From assembly GCA_964617145.1 (NCBI GenBank), contig CAZTVN010000012.1, positions 1 through 23,484 of the forward strand: 23,484 nucleotides of DNA, in the 5' to 3' direction. Positions 16,421-23,422 of the stretch are shown here, one piece after another. The DNA is from CAZTVN01 sp964617145 (lineage in GTDB: Bacteria; Patescibacteriota; Gracilibacteria; UBA1369; JACRIC01). The notes under the pieces were generated by a model. It was given only the letters and a program-made list of their open reading frames with translations, was not told where the DNA came from and made no database searches. Both the position numbers and the translations under genes were made by a program. Numbering within the stretch: position 1 is the stretch's first letter; every line of letters begins with the position of its first letter.

Positions 16421-18493
16421 ATGCTCAGTAGGTGCGTGCCGCGTTCTCTTCCTGATGTTGAAAGCGCTGCGGGAAATTTCCTCGAAAACCACGCCACTAC
16501 TCGGGCGGCCTATCATGTACGGCTGCCCGAGTGTCTTAAGATGCATGATCCTTCGACAGTGACGCAATCGTTTTCTCGAAAAATCCCCGTAGCGCTTTCT
16601 TGCTTCAAGCAGTGCTCATCCTCACTTGTCCGCAAGGGAGTTTGTAAATCGGTTGCTATTTCCAATTCAGGTTTTTCTCTTGTTGAAATTTTGATTGCTA
16701 TGACTCTTTTTAGCCTTTTTTCAGTTTCCGTTTTTTATCTTTCTCTCGACACCTTGCAACGAGATACTCGCATTGAACTTGAATCTCAAGCACTCCGATA
16801 TGCTGAAGAAGGTCTTGAGGCTACCCGTAATATGCGTGATAGAAATTTCTTTCTTTTAACGAATGGAGATCACGGACTAAGATTTTCCAATGATGCTTGG
16901 AGTTTTATCGAGGCTCCAGAAGATATTGATGGATTTTTTGACAGAACTGTTACGATTTATGATGTATACCGCGATGTGAACGAAGACATTATCACTGATG
17001 GTGGAACATTTGACCCTGAAACGAAACTTGTGACTTCTCAAGTGACTTGGACCTCTGGAATAGTGCCAAAATCGGTCATCTTAAGGACCTATCTTACTAA
17101 TTGGACTGGTGATGATTGGATGCAAACGACGTGTTCGGAACTTAACAGTGGAACATTTGACTTAACCGAACCAATTGAAACGCTTTCACCGCCAACTGAT
17201 AATTGTGCTTTGACATTAAGTCTTACGGAGACACAAAGCGCTTTCTTTTCTTCCGCCGATATTGGAGATCATGGCAATGACGTTTATGTTGAAGGAAATT
17301 ATGCTTATGTTGCCTCAAATAAAAGCCAAGAAGGGCTGGTGATTGTGAATGTAAGTGATCCTTCTCATCCTACGATTGCTTCACGCCTCGATATTGGTAA
17401 TAAAGGACGGTATATCGTAAAGGATGGAAATTATGTTTATGTTGGGATGCAAAAAGTGTCACAAACGAACGCTGGGCTCGCCATTGTTGATGTGACAAAC
17501 CCATCGAATCCTATCCGTCGATCTACTGTAAATGTTGGCGGAGATGGAAATCTTCCTGCTATAAATGGCAATTATCTTTATATGGGAGCTGATTCTTCTG
17601 AAAAGCTCAAAGTTGTCAATATAACCAATAAATCTAGCCCTTCTGTCATTGCCAGTCTTGATCTTGATACTGAAGTGTATGTCGTGCATTTGCGAAATGG
17701 GTATGCCTACCTCGGTACTGAGGACGATTCTCATGGATTTATGGTTCTTTCTATAAGTAATCCTGCCTCTCCAAGCCTTGTTACTTCCCTCAATGTTGGG
17801 GAAGAAGTGAACACCATTACTTCAAATGGACTTTTTGCTTATCTTGGAACAGAAGAAAGTGATGATTCTCTTCAAGTTGTTAATATATCCGATCCGACTC
17901 ATCCTATTCTTACCTCTTCCCTTGATGTTGAAGGAGAGATTCAAGACATAAGCATCCTTGATGATTATCTTTATGCTACTCTTAACAAAATTGACGACTC
18001 TTTGGTTGCGGTTAATATAGTCGATCCAGTCAATCCACAGGTTTTGTATAATATCGATGTTCATGCTAAAGGTACTGGCGTTTATGCTTACGGCAATTAT
18101 ATTTATTTGGCGGTAAATACCAGCAATCCTGGACTTATCATTCTTGGGACTACCGAAACTTCTTATTTAAGCAGTGGAAGTTATATTTCCCAAAGTTTGG
18201 ATACTGGCAGCGAAGAGACTCGATACAATTTTATTGAATGGGATCACTTAGAAGTTCCTGGAGGATCAGTACAATTTCAGATACGAACGGCGAGCAGCGT
18301 TGAGCTTCTTGAATCCGCAATATGGGTTGGCAGTGACGGAACAAACTCCACCTATTATGAAACTTCGAGAACGCCTATTATTCTTGATCCTGAAAGATCT
18401 GGTCAAAGATATGCTCAGTTTCGTGCTTTTATTAATTCTGACGGAGCCAGTGCTCCACTTATCGAAAGTGTTCGTCTCAACTATACGCCATGA
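16421..18493 (+). CDS. Minor pilin fused to an LVIVD-repeat beta-propeller (candidate tip adhesin)
   Basis: About 690 residues from ATG 16421; a TTG at 16391 would overlap the previous gene. The prepilin motif SNSG/FSLVEILIAM sits about 84 residues in, an unusually long leader. Later in-frame starts are ATG 16541 and GTG 16559. The pilin helix is followed by a PilV/GspI-like segment to about residue 280. Next come at least six LVIVD-type propeller repeats, each with a G-NYAYV strand and a LVIVNVSDPSHP-like strand (LAIVDVTNPSNP, LKVVNITNKSSP, FMVLSISNPASP, LQVVNISDPTHP, LVAVNIVDPVNP), ending at LIILGTT. A C-terminal beta-sandwich-like domain of ~110 residues closes the protein. As a minor pilin it would place the propeller at the pilus tip. 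The stop overlaps the next gene as ATGA. Confidence 0.88.
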   Translation: MLSRCVPRSLPDVESAAGNFLENHATTRAAYHVRLPECLKMHDPSTVTQSFSRKIPVALSCFKQCSSSLVRKGVCKSVAISNSGFSLVEILIAMTLFSLFSVSVFYLSLDTLQRDTRIELESQALRYAEEGLEATRNMRDRNFFLLTNGDHGLRFSNDAWSFIEAPEDIDGFFDRTVTIYDVYRDVNEDIITDGGTFDPETKLVTSQVTWTSGIVPKSVILRTYLTNWTGDDWMQTTCSELNSGTFDLTEPIETLSPPTDNCALTLSLTETQSAFFSSADIGDHGNDVYVEGNYAYVASNKSQEGLVIVNVSDPSHPTIASRLDIGNKGRYIVKDGNYVYVGMQKVSQTNAGLAIVDVTNPSNPIRRSTVNVGGDGNLPAINGNYLYMGADSSEKLKVVNITNKSSPSVIASLDLDTEVYVVHLRNGYAYLGTEDDSHGFMVLSISNPASPSLVTSLNVGEEVNTITSNGLFAYLGTEESDDSLQVVNISDPTHPILTSSLDVEGEIQDISILDDYLYATLNKIDDSLVAVNIVDPVNPQVLYNIDVHAKGTGVYAYGNYIYLAVNTSNPGLIILGTTETSYLSSGSYISQSLDTGSEETRYNFIEWDHLEVPGGSVQFQIRTASSVELLESAIWVGSDGTNSTYYETSRTPIILDPERSGQRYAQFRAFINSDGASAPLIESVRLNYTP
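16460..16599. repeat. GC-richer imperfect palindrome inside the leader of the pilin-propeller gene
   Basis: Outer arms 16460-16489 and 16570-16599 are inverted copies (both read GAAAGCGCT-n-CGGG ... GAAAAC, about 23 of 30 matching). The pairing continues inward through CGCCACT / AGTGACG. At the centre ACTCGGGCGGCC (16499-16510) and GGCTGCCCGAGT (16521-16532) make a 12-bp stem with one G-T wobble around a 10-base loop. Base composition is clearly richer in G and C than the flanking genes. It is open in the pilin frame and would encode about 47 residues of the leader. Confidence 0.7.
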
Positions 18494-18990
18494 AAAAAGG
18501 TTTTACTCTTATTGAATTTCTTCTTTATTTTGCATTAAGCGGCATCTTTCTTTTCGCTGCTATCAATTTTGCATTGCAAATTATGAGAGCGCATTCGATT
18601 TCTGATACCTTTCATGAACTTCGAGCGAATGTCGATTTTGTTGCGCAAACCATTCGATCAGAGATCGAAAATGCCCAGAGTATCGATACCAATTTAAGTG
18701 TTTTTGATAATGATAGTGGGAGACTTGCTCTTATTGTCTCTGATTCATCTCAGTCTCCGACGGTTTTTTCATTAACTGACGGTGATATCTTTATGACTCA
18801 GGGACTCAATTCTTCTGTACTTTTACACCTCGATGATGTTGATTTTACGGTTTTTCGATTCCACCGTGTTACTTACGAAAAGGCTCCCGATCAAATCATT
18901 ATTGATATTGAAGCCAATATTCCATCTCAAATTGATCAGCCTCTCAAAACTACACAGTTGCACACCTCTTATTCACTTCGCAAATTATGA
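18490..18990 (+). CDS. Minor pilin, PilW/GspJ-like
   Basis: A 166-residue prepilin with a very short leader, MKKG/FTLIEFLLYFALSGIF, and the conserved Glu5 of the mature protein. The helix continues into an amphipathic segment with FHELRANVDFVAQTIRSEIENAQ, a layout seen in PilW/GspJ minor pilins. The C-terminal half is beta-rich without cysteines. It begins in an ATGA overlap with the propeller pilin gene and ends in another ATGA overlap with the next gene, so these minor pilins are probably made together as a tip complex. Confidence 0.85.
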   Translation: MKKGFTLIEFLLYFALSGIFLFAAINFALQIMRAHSISDTFHELRANVDFVAQTIRSEIENAQSIDTNLSVFDNDSGRLALIVSDSSQSPTVFSLTDGDIFMTQGLNSSVLLHLDDVDFTVFRFHRVTYEKAPDQIIIDIEANIPSQIDQPLKTTQLHTSYSLRKL

Positions 18991-19403
18991 AATTTTTTCA
19001 TTTTCCCATTCCGCTCAAAAAACCAATAGGTTCCATTGCTCTTATCAGCATTCTTGTTATCTCAGCTTTTACCCTAATACTCGTTATCGGCATGTCGGAG
19101 GTCAGTATTTCTACAAAATATCTTTCATCGAACAATCTTTCAAGAAGCTCTCTTCAATACATTGCTGAGGCATGTTTGGAAGAATCTCTCATCCGAATGG
19201 AATCGTCACCAAGTTTTAGCGGAGTAACACTTCCTTTTGACGATGGATCTTTATGCACGGTCAATGTTTCAGGAAGCAATCCTTACACCTTTGCCATTTC
19301 TGTGAACTTTCTTGATTATTCGGAAAATTTTAACGCTCAAATAACACTTACCACTGTCGGCGAAGTTCGAAATGCTACGCTTCTGACTTTTGATGAAATA
19401 TAA
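18987..19403 (+). CDS. PilX/GspK-like minor pilin
   Basis: A 138-residue protein with a prepilin-like N-terminus, KKPIG/SIALISILVISAFTLILV. It has Ser instead of Phe at mature position 1 and no Glu5, both known for PilX/GspK-type tip pilins. The following helix includes MSEVSISTKYLSSNN and SLQYIAEACLEESLIRM, where the AE-CLEESL phrase is typical of PilX-like proteins in which hydrophobic helix and globular part are joined. Two cysteines (about 61 and 89) could form a disulphide. Its place after the H-, V/I- and W/J-like pilins matches the usual minor-pilin order. Confidence 0.8.
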   Translation: MKFFHFPIPLKKPIGSIALISILVISAFTLILVIGMSEVSISTKYLSSNNLSRSSLQYIAEACLEESLIRMESSPSFSGVTLPFDDGSLCTVNVSGSNPYTFAISVNFLDYSENFNAQITLTTVGEVRNATLLTFDEI

Positions 19404-19415
19404 TATAATAAATTT

Positions 19416-19892
19416 ATGCGATTTTTTACAAAAAAAATAATTGGAATTGATTTTCATGATTATTCGGCTCAGATTGCCGCACTTTCTTTAAAAAGTGATC
19501 TTATTTCTCTTGAGGCATTTAATCGAGTTATTATTCCTCCTAATATTTTAAGGAACGGTGAAATTCTCAATGAACCCGAACTTGTCAATCTTCTTAAGAC
19601 TTTTCTTGACAGTGCGAATCCTCATCCCATTCATGCCAAATGCGTTGCGCTTGTTCTTCCTGCTGATAAAATTTTTACCCACATTTTCGCTTTTCCTGCA
19701 AATCTTAATGAAGATGATATTAAAAAAGCTCTTCCATACCAAGCTGAGACTGTCATACCTTTTTCCATTCAAGATGTGTACTTCGATTTTGAGATTTTAG
19801 AGAGAGAAAGTCAGGAAAATATGTTCTTTTTGCTGCGGTTTCTAAAGAAATCGCTGATAAGTATGCCCATCTTATGGAGTCTGTTGGATTAA
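19416..19892 (+). CDS. pilM: PilM, N-terminal part (cut by a frameshift)
   Basis: PilM is an actin-fold cytoplasmic protein that binds the N-terminus of PilN and links the PilMNO scaffold to the ATPase. This frame holds the first half: a phosphate-1-type strand IIGIDFHDYSAQIAAL, the VALVLPADKIFTHIFAFPA strand, and the helix ending KALPYQAETVIPFSIQDVYFDF. After about codon 136 (QENM) the frame reads LLRFLKKSLISMPILWSLLD, which does not resemble PilM. In the -1 frame from 19832 the sequence reads AAVSKEIADKYAHLMESVGL, the expected continuation. The break sits at the run of five T at 19827-19831; six T would restore one frame from 19416 to 21049. It starts 12 bases after the previous gene. A real mutation, slippage or an assembly error are all possible. 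Confidence 0.85.
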   Translation: MRFFTKKIIGIDFHDYSAQIAALSLKSDLISLEAFNRVIIPPNILRNGEILNEPELVNLLKTFLDSANPHPIHAKCVALVLPADKIFTHIFAFPANLNEDDIKKALPYQAETVIPFSIQDVYFDFEILERESQENMFFLLRFLKKSLISMPILWSLLD

Positions 19893-21049
19893 ACCCTTTT
19901 TTATTTGGCATACATGCTGATTGTCTTAGATTCGCCCTCCATAAACAGATTGAAACAATCAAAACCAGTCTCATCATCGAAATCGGCTGCCTTTCAACGA
20001 ATTACGTTATTCTCAAAAATAACGCTATTCAATATTTTTTAAGTTCTAATTCTTCAGGATTGGAATTGGTGGAACAGCTTAAGAAGAATTTTCAAGTGCC
20101 TGAATCAGTCATTCTTGAACAACGTGAAAAAAATACTTTAGAAAAAACTTTTCTCCCAGAAATTAAAAATTTTATAGCGGGTATTTATAAAAGAGCTCAA
20201 GAAATTGTTAAAGAAAGTGAAAAAAATATACGAATTGGCACTATCGATGCCATTCTTTTAACAGGAGAATTTCTCAACTTTCCTCAATTTTTTGAACTCG
20301 CGAAAAAGGCATTTCCCAAGAAAACTCTTCTTATTGGAGATCCAAAAATTGGCATTGAAGTCGATGTAACAAAATTTTTACCACTCGCTAAAATTGGTGG
20401 CAGTTATATTCCTTATTCCATTTATTTTACCAATTCCGTTGGCATTGCTGTCCAAAGTGTCCTTAAGAAAGACAATGAAGGTATTAATCTCCTTCCTGAC
20501 AGGTTGCGTGAAACATTTTCTCTCAAACGACATTCGTTGATCGTGGCATTAACTTCTATAACCCTTTGTTTTATTTCTCTTTTTTTGGCGGCATTTTTCT
20601 TTTTTCAGCATCAATCTCTGGAATATGAGAGGCTCGCTCTTGAAACTAAGAAAAAAGCTGTTGAGCGGCTCATTTACGGGACACGATATCAAGAAATTCG
20701 AGATTCCATTATTTCTTTTAATAATGAAGTAGGCGGTCTTACAAAAATTGATAGTGGACTTTTTTCTTTACCAGAAGTGCTTCAAACAGTTATTGATCTT
20801 GTACCAAATGAGGTGAGTATTACAGGCTTTACTTTTAAAGATGATGGTTTATCTATTGAACTTAATGGTATCGCGGCCAATCGAGATGTTCTTCTTGAAA
20901 CCAAACAAAATTTTGAAGAAGCGGATTTTATCAAAGAGGTCATTGCACCACTTTCAAATTATGATGCAAAAAATGAAATTTCTTTTATTATAAAACTTAA
21001 ACTTGATATTGAAAAACTTCCTTCCTATGGCTCAAATACCTTTAAATAG
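19874..21049 (+). CDS. pilN: PilM C-terminal part fused to PilN
   Basis: An ATG occurs at 19874, but the homologous frame extends upstream to the T run at 19831, so this is the rest of the broken pilM rather than a gene start. The first ~200 residues complete the actin-like fold of PilM (TSLIIEIGCLSTNYVIL; AILLTGEFLNFPQFFELA; GIAVQSVLKK). Without a stop the protein continues into NEGINLLPDRLRE, where INLLP (20483-20497) is the hallmark N-terminal motif by which PilN binds PilM. A transmembrane helix (VALTSITLCFISLFLAAFFF) and an extracytoplasmic PilN domain with GLFSLPEVLQTVIDLVPNEV follow. PilM and PilN are usually separate genes. The repaired protein would have ~544 residues. It overlaps pilO by 23 bases. 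Confidence 0.85.
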   Translation: MESVGLNPFLFGIHADCLRFALHKQIETIKTSLIIEIGCLSTNYVILKNNAIQYFLSSNSSGLELVEQLKKNFQVPESVILEQREKNTLEKTFLPEIKNFIAGIYKRAQEIVKESEKNIRIGTIDAILLTGEFLNFPQFFELAKKAFPKKTLLIGDPKIGIEVDVTKFLPLAKIGGSYIPYSIYFTNSVGIAVQSVLKKDNEGINLLPDRLRETFSLKRHSLIVALTSITLCFISLFLAAFFFFQHQSLEYERLALETKKKAVERLIYGTRYQEIRDSIISFNNEVGGLTKIDSGLFSLPEVLQTVIDLVPNEVSITGFTFKDDGLSIELNGIAANRDVLLETKQNFEEADFIKEVIAPLSNYDAKNEISFIIKLKLDIEKLPSYGSNTFK

Positions 21050-21587
21050 CGGCATTCGGAGAGTTCTAAATCTCTCTCTTATTTTTGTTTTTATCAGTGC
21101 TTTCACTCTTTTTGTCATGGGCGCTGCCACTTCCAGGGTTCATCAAGACGTCAAATTTCTCAAATTTTTTCTTGAGCAAGCAGAGGGCATTCAACCAAAC
21201 TTTGAAAAAAGTCTTATGGTTTATACCGAAGACACGAAAAAAACTATTGCTTATATTATGAATCTTCGACCTGAAACTGAAGAAGATTACATCACTTTTA
21301 TTTCTGAAATAGAACACATCGGCCAAAAACTTTCTTTAAACTTACGGCTTCAATCCGTTGAAAATATTTCATCTTCTTCCACTCCTCCTGATGAAAAAAG
21401 CTTAAATTACAGTGTTACTTTTTTTGGAAATGAAGATGACGTTATAAGTTTTTTGCGAGAACTCGAGACATTGCCCTATTTTATAAAAGTTTCCAATATT
21501 AATTTTAGTGATGGCACATTTGAAAATCTTGACTACAAAGCGACTCTTCCCAATGTTCATCTTTCTCTCCAAGTTTTTATAAAGTAA
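21027..21587 (+). CDS. pilO: Type IV pilus inner-membrane scaffold protein PilO
   Basis: A 186-residue bitopic membrane protein from ATG 21027; an in-frame TTG at 21003 lies deeper in pilN and is less likely. A short cytoplasmic N-terminus precedes one transmembrane helix (LSLIFVFISAFTLFVMG). A coiled-coil-like stretch (VHQDVKFLKFFLEQAEGIQ) and a ferredoxin-like domain follow, with SLNYSVTFFGNEDDVISFL and LETLPYFIKVSNINFSDG, characteristic of PilO. It pairs with the PilN half of the upstream fusion. Gene order pilM-pilN-pilO is the standard one. Confidence 0.85.
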   Translation: MAQIPLNSGIRRVLNLSLIFVFISAFTLFVMGAATSRVHQDVKFLKFFLEQAEGIQPNFEKSLMVYTEDTKKTIAYIMNLRPETEEDYITFISEIEHIGQKLSLNLRLQSVENISSSSTPPDEKSLNYSVTFFGNEDDVISFLRELETLPYFIKVSNINFSDGTFENLDYKATLPNVHLSLQVFIK

Positions 21588-21593
21588 TCATCC

Positions 21594-21812
21594 ATGAATA
21601 TCAAAATTTTTAAAAAATATCTTTCCTTTATCATTACGGCATTTCTTTTTGTTATAAGCATTGGCTATTCTTTGCAACTTTATTTTTCATGGGACGATCC
21701 TTTGAGTGCCGATAAAGCCGCTCCTTTAGAGATTAATTTACCGATTATTGATTGGAATGGTTATTTGAGCTTGTCAAAGCAATATCAGGATGATACACTT
21801 AAAGATAACTAA
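21594..21812 (+). CDS. Small single-membrane-span protein in the PilP position
   Basis: A 72-residue protein that starts 6 bases after pilO. It has a basic N-terminus (MNIKIFKKY), one hydrophobic helix (LSFIITAFLFVISIGYSLQLYF) and a ~45-residue exterior tail rich in acidic residues, with LEINLPIIDWNGYLSLSKQY. It has no lipobox and none of the HM-type domain by which PilP contacts the secretin. Its place after pilO suggests a partner of the PilMNO scaffold, but no family can be named. It is the last gene before repeat copy B and is probably co-transcribed with the pilus operon. Confidence 0.7.
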   Translation: MNIKIFKKYLSFIITAFLFVISIGYSLQLYFSWDDPLSADKAAPLEINLPIIDWNGYLSLSKQYQDDTLKDN

Positions 21813-21827
21813 GGACATCTTAAGAAG

Positions 21828-21890
21828 AACTATGTTGCGTAGGGAAAATTGTAAATTTAGGCTACAAGTTTTTCAGAGGTTCTCTAAAGG
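21828..21890 (-). repeat. Dispersed intergenic repeat, copy B
   Basis: The inverted counterpart of copy A (884-941): on the minus strand it reads AGAACCTCTGAAAAAC ... GCAACATAGTT. It shares long blocks with copy A, and its GTAGGGAAAATT block resembles copy D. It lies between the small pilus protein gene and pilA. Confidence 0.7.
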
Positions 21891-21965
21891 ACATGATAAA
21901 AATTGGTAGCGTTTTGTAAAATTTATTTTTTATATTTTTTAAAAATTTTTCTAAAAAAATCATCT

Positions 21966-22415
21966 ATGCAAAAAACAAAGAAAAAGGCGTTTACGCTGGT
22001 TGAAGTCCTGCTCGTGATTGTTATCATCGCGATTTTGGCCGCCATCGTTATCGTCGCTATCAATCCTGCAAGGCAAATTTCTCAGGCTAACGATACGCAA
22101 CGAAGTAGCGATATAAAAGCTATTCTTGATGGGGTTCATGAATACGCTATTGATAACCGTGGTCAGTTACCTGATGGAATTACGACTACTGCTACCGTTC
22201 TTGGTTCGGGAACTGGTGAACTAAATATTTGCGCTGATCTTGTTACGACGTATCTCGCTGAAATGCCTTTTGATCCTTTAACTGGAGATTATACCGCCTG
22301 TGCTGAAACTGATGGTGGTCATTCTACAGGCTATACGATCGCTACTGACGCTGGTGGTCGTGTAACTGTGGCTGCGCCAGGCGCCGAGCTTTCTACTCTC
22401 AGTGTTACGCGATAA
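21966..22415 (+). CDS. pilA: Major type IV pilin (PilA-like)
   Basis: A 149-residue prepilin from ATG 21966; upstream in-frame codons run through AT-rich, repeat-derived sequence and would spoil the leader. The 8-residue leader MQKTKKKA is strongly basic and ends in Ala, not the usual Gly, before FTLVEVLLVIVIIAILAAIV. Glu5 is conserved. The mature protein continues with INPARQISQANDTQRSSDIKA and a compact globular domain. Two cysteines (about residues 91 and 112, NICAD and YTACAE) could close a C-terminal D-loop. It is separated from the operon by repeat B and followed by a strong terminator, suggesting its own transcript. It is the best candidate for the filament subunit because the other pilins look like minor types. 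Confidence 0.88.
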   Translation: MQKTKKKAFTLVEVLLVIVIIAILAAIVIVAINPARQISQANDTQRSSDIKAILDGVHEYAIDNRGQLPDGITTTATVLGSGTGELNICADLVTTYLAEMPFDPLTGDYTACAETDGGHSTGYTIATDAGGRVTVAAPGAELSTLSVTR

Positions 22416-22433
22416 TTGGTTTTAAAATGGTAT

Positions 22434-22465
22434 AAAAGAGCTTTCTAAAAAGGAAGCTCTTTTTG
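22434..22465 (+). terminator. Rho-independent terminator after pilA
   Basis: AAAAGAGCTT (22434-22443) pairs with AAGCTCTTTT (22454-22463). Inner T-G and C-G pairs extend this to 12 pairs around a TAAAAA loop, and a T run follows. It is 19 bases after the pilA stop and is the clearest terminator in the window. Confidence 0.8.
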
Positions 22466-22491
22466 TATGGCTTGTCTTTTTTTGTTACAAT
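22463..22491 (+). promoter_or_regulatory. livH: Putative promoter of livH
   Basis: TTGTAT (22463-22468), a 17-base spacer and TACAAT (22486-22491), about 27 bases before ATG 22519. Its -35 box overlaps the pilA terminator tail. Both boxes depart from consensus. Confidence 0.4.
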
Positions 22492-22518
22492 CAGAGTTGA
22501 TGTTTTCAAAAACAAGGG

Positions 22519-23415
22519 ATGGAATTTTTTATACAAATTACGCTTTTTGCTATCATCGCGAGTTCTATTTACGCTCTTATTGCATCAGGGCTTACTCTTA
22601 CTTTCAGCACTCTGGAATTTATCAATTTTGCTCACGGTGAAATTGCTATGACCGGTGCTTTCATTTTTTTCGCGCTCTACTCACTTTTTCAATTACCACT
22701 TTGGCTCAGCTTTCTTTTGAGTATATTGTTTTGCGCTGCTTTAGGAATTTTCATTGAAAAAACGACTTTTAAACCTGTGCGAGATCGTCAGCCTTTTATT
22801 CCTCTTATTCTTTCGATTGGCGTCTCGATCATCCTAAAATCCGTTGTTACAATGATCTTTGGTGGAGGCGCTCAAACATATATTCGTCATGGGAGCGTTC
22901 CAAAAGTCTATTATTTTTTTGATGGATCGATCTTTATTACTCGTGCTCAAATCGTCATCATTGTGGCTTCGATTTTGACCTTAGTTTTCCTTTTTCTTTT
23001 TCTCTATAAAACAAAAATCGGTAAGACCATCCGTGCCGTTTCAGATAATAAACAAATGGCATCTCTTTTTGGCATTTCTGTTGATCGCACTTTAAGTATT
23101 ACTTTTGCTTTAGCTTCTCTTTTGGCCGGAATTTCAGGTATTCTTGTCGCATTTGACCAAAATCTGTCACCTACTATGGGACTCGATTTAGGTATCAAGG
23201 TTTTTTCAGCTATCGTCATCGGCGGTGTTGGAAGTTTTCATGGCGCTATTTTAGGTTCTCTTATTATTGGTTTTTCTGAAAATTTTATTATCGGTTTTAC
23301 CAATATGCCGGGAAGCTTTAAGCAGGCTTTTGTTTTTCTCATCCTCATCTTTGTGCTTTTTGTTCGGCCTTATGGAATTTTTGGTGGAAAAAAAGAAATA
23401 GTTGAATCTCGATAA
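22519..23415 (+). CDS. livH: Branched-chain amino-acid ABC transporter permease LivH
   Basis: A 298-residue inner-membrane permease with about eight hydrophobic helices. Family signatures are clear: the N-terminal ALIASGLTLTFSTLEFINFAHGE motif region, the loop KIGKTIRAVSDNKQMASLFGI that contacts the ATPase, and the C-terminal GIKVFSAIVIGGVGSFHGA stretch. With the lipoprotein LivK encoded at 11533 it would form part of a Leu/Ile/Val-type uptake system. LivM, LivG and LivF are not in the window and may follow beyond the right edge. An AAGGG just before the ATG is the nearest to a ribosome-binding site. The gene has the same orientation as livK but lies about 10 kb away, across the pilus cluster. 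Confidence 0.93.
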   Translation: MEFFIQITLFAIIASSIYALIASGLTLTFSTLEFINFAHGEIAMTGAFIFFALYSLFQLPLWLSFLLSILFCAALGIFIEKTTFKPVRDRQPFIPLILSIGVSIILKSVVTMIFGGGAQTYIRHGSVPKVYYFFDGSIFITRAQIVIIVASILTLVFLFLFLYKTKIGKTIRAVSDNKQMASLFGISVDRTLSITFALASLLAGISGILVAFDQNLSPTMGLDLGIKVFSAIVIGGVGSFHGAILGSLIIGFSENFIIGFTNMPGSFKQAFVFLILIFVLFVRPYGIFGGKKEIVESR

Positions 23416-23422
23416 AGGAACC

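Noticed and set aside
19824..19834. Programmed -1 ribosomal frameshift in pilM
   Set aside because: The site TTC TTT TTG does not make a standard X XXY YYZ slippery heptamer in the reading frame, and no clear downstream pseudoknot was seen. A T-run length change explains it more simply.
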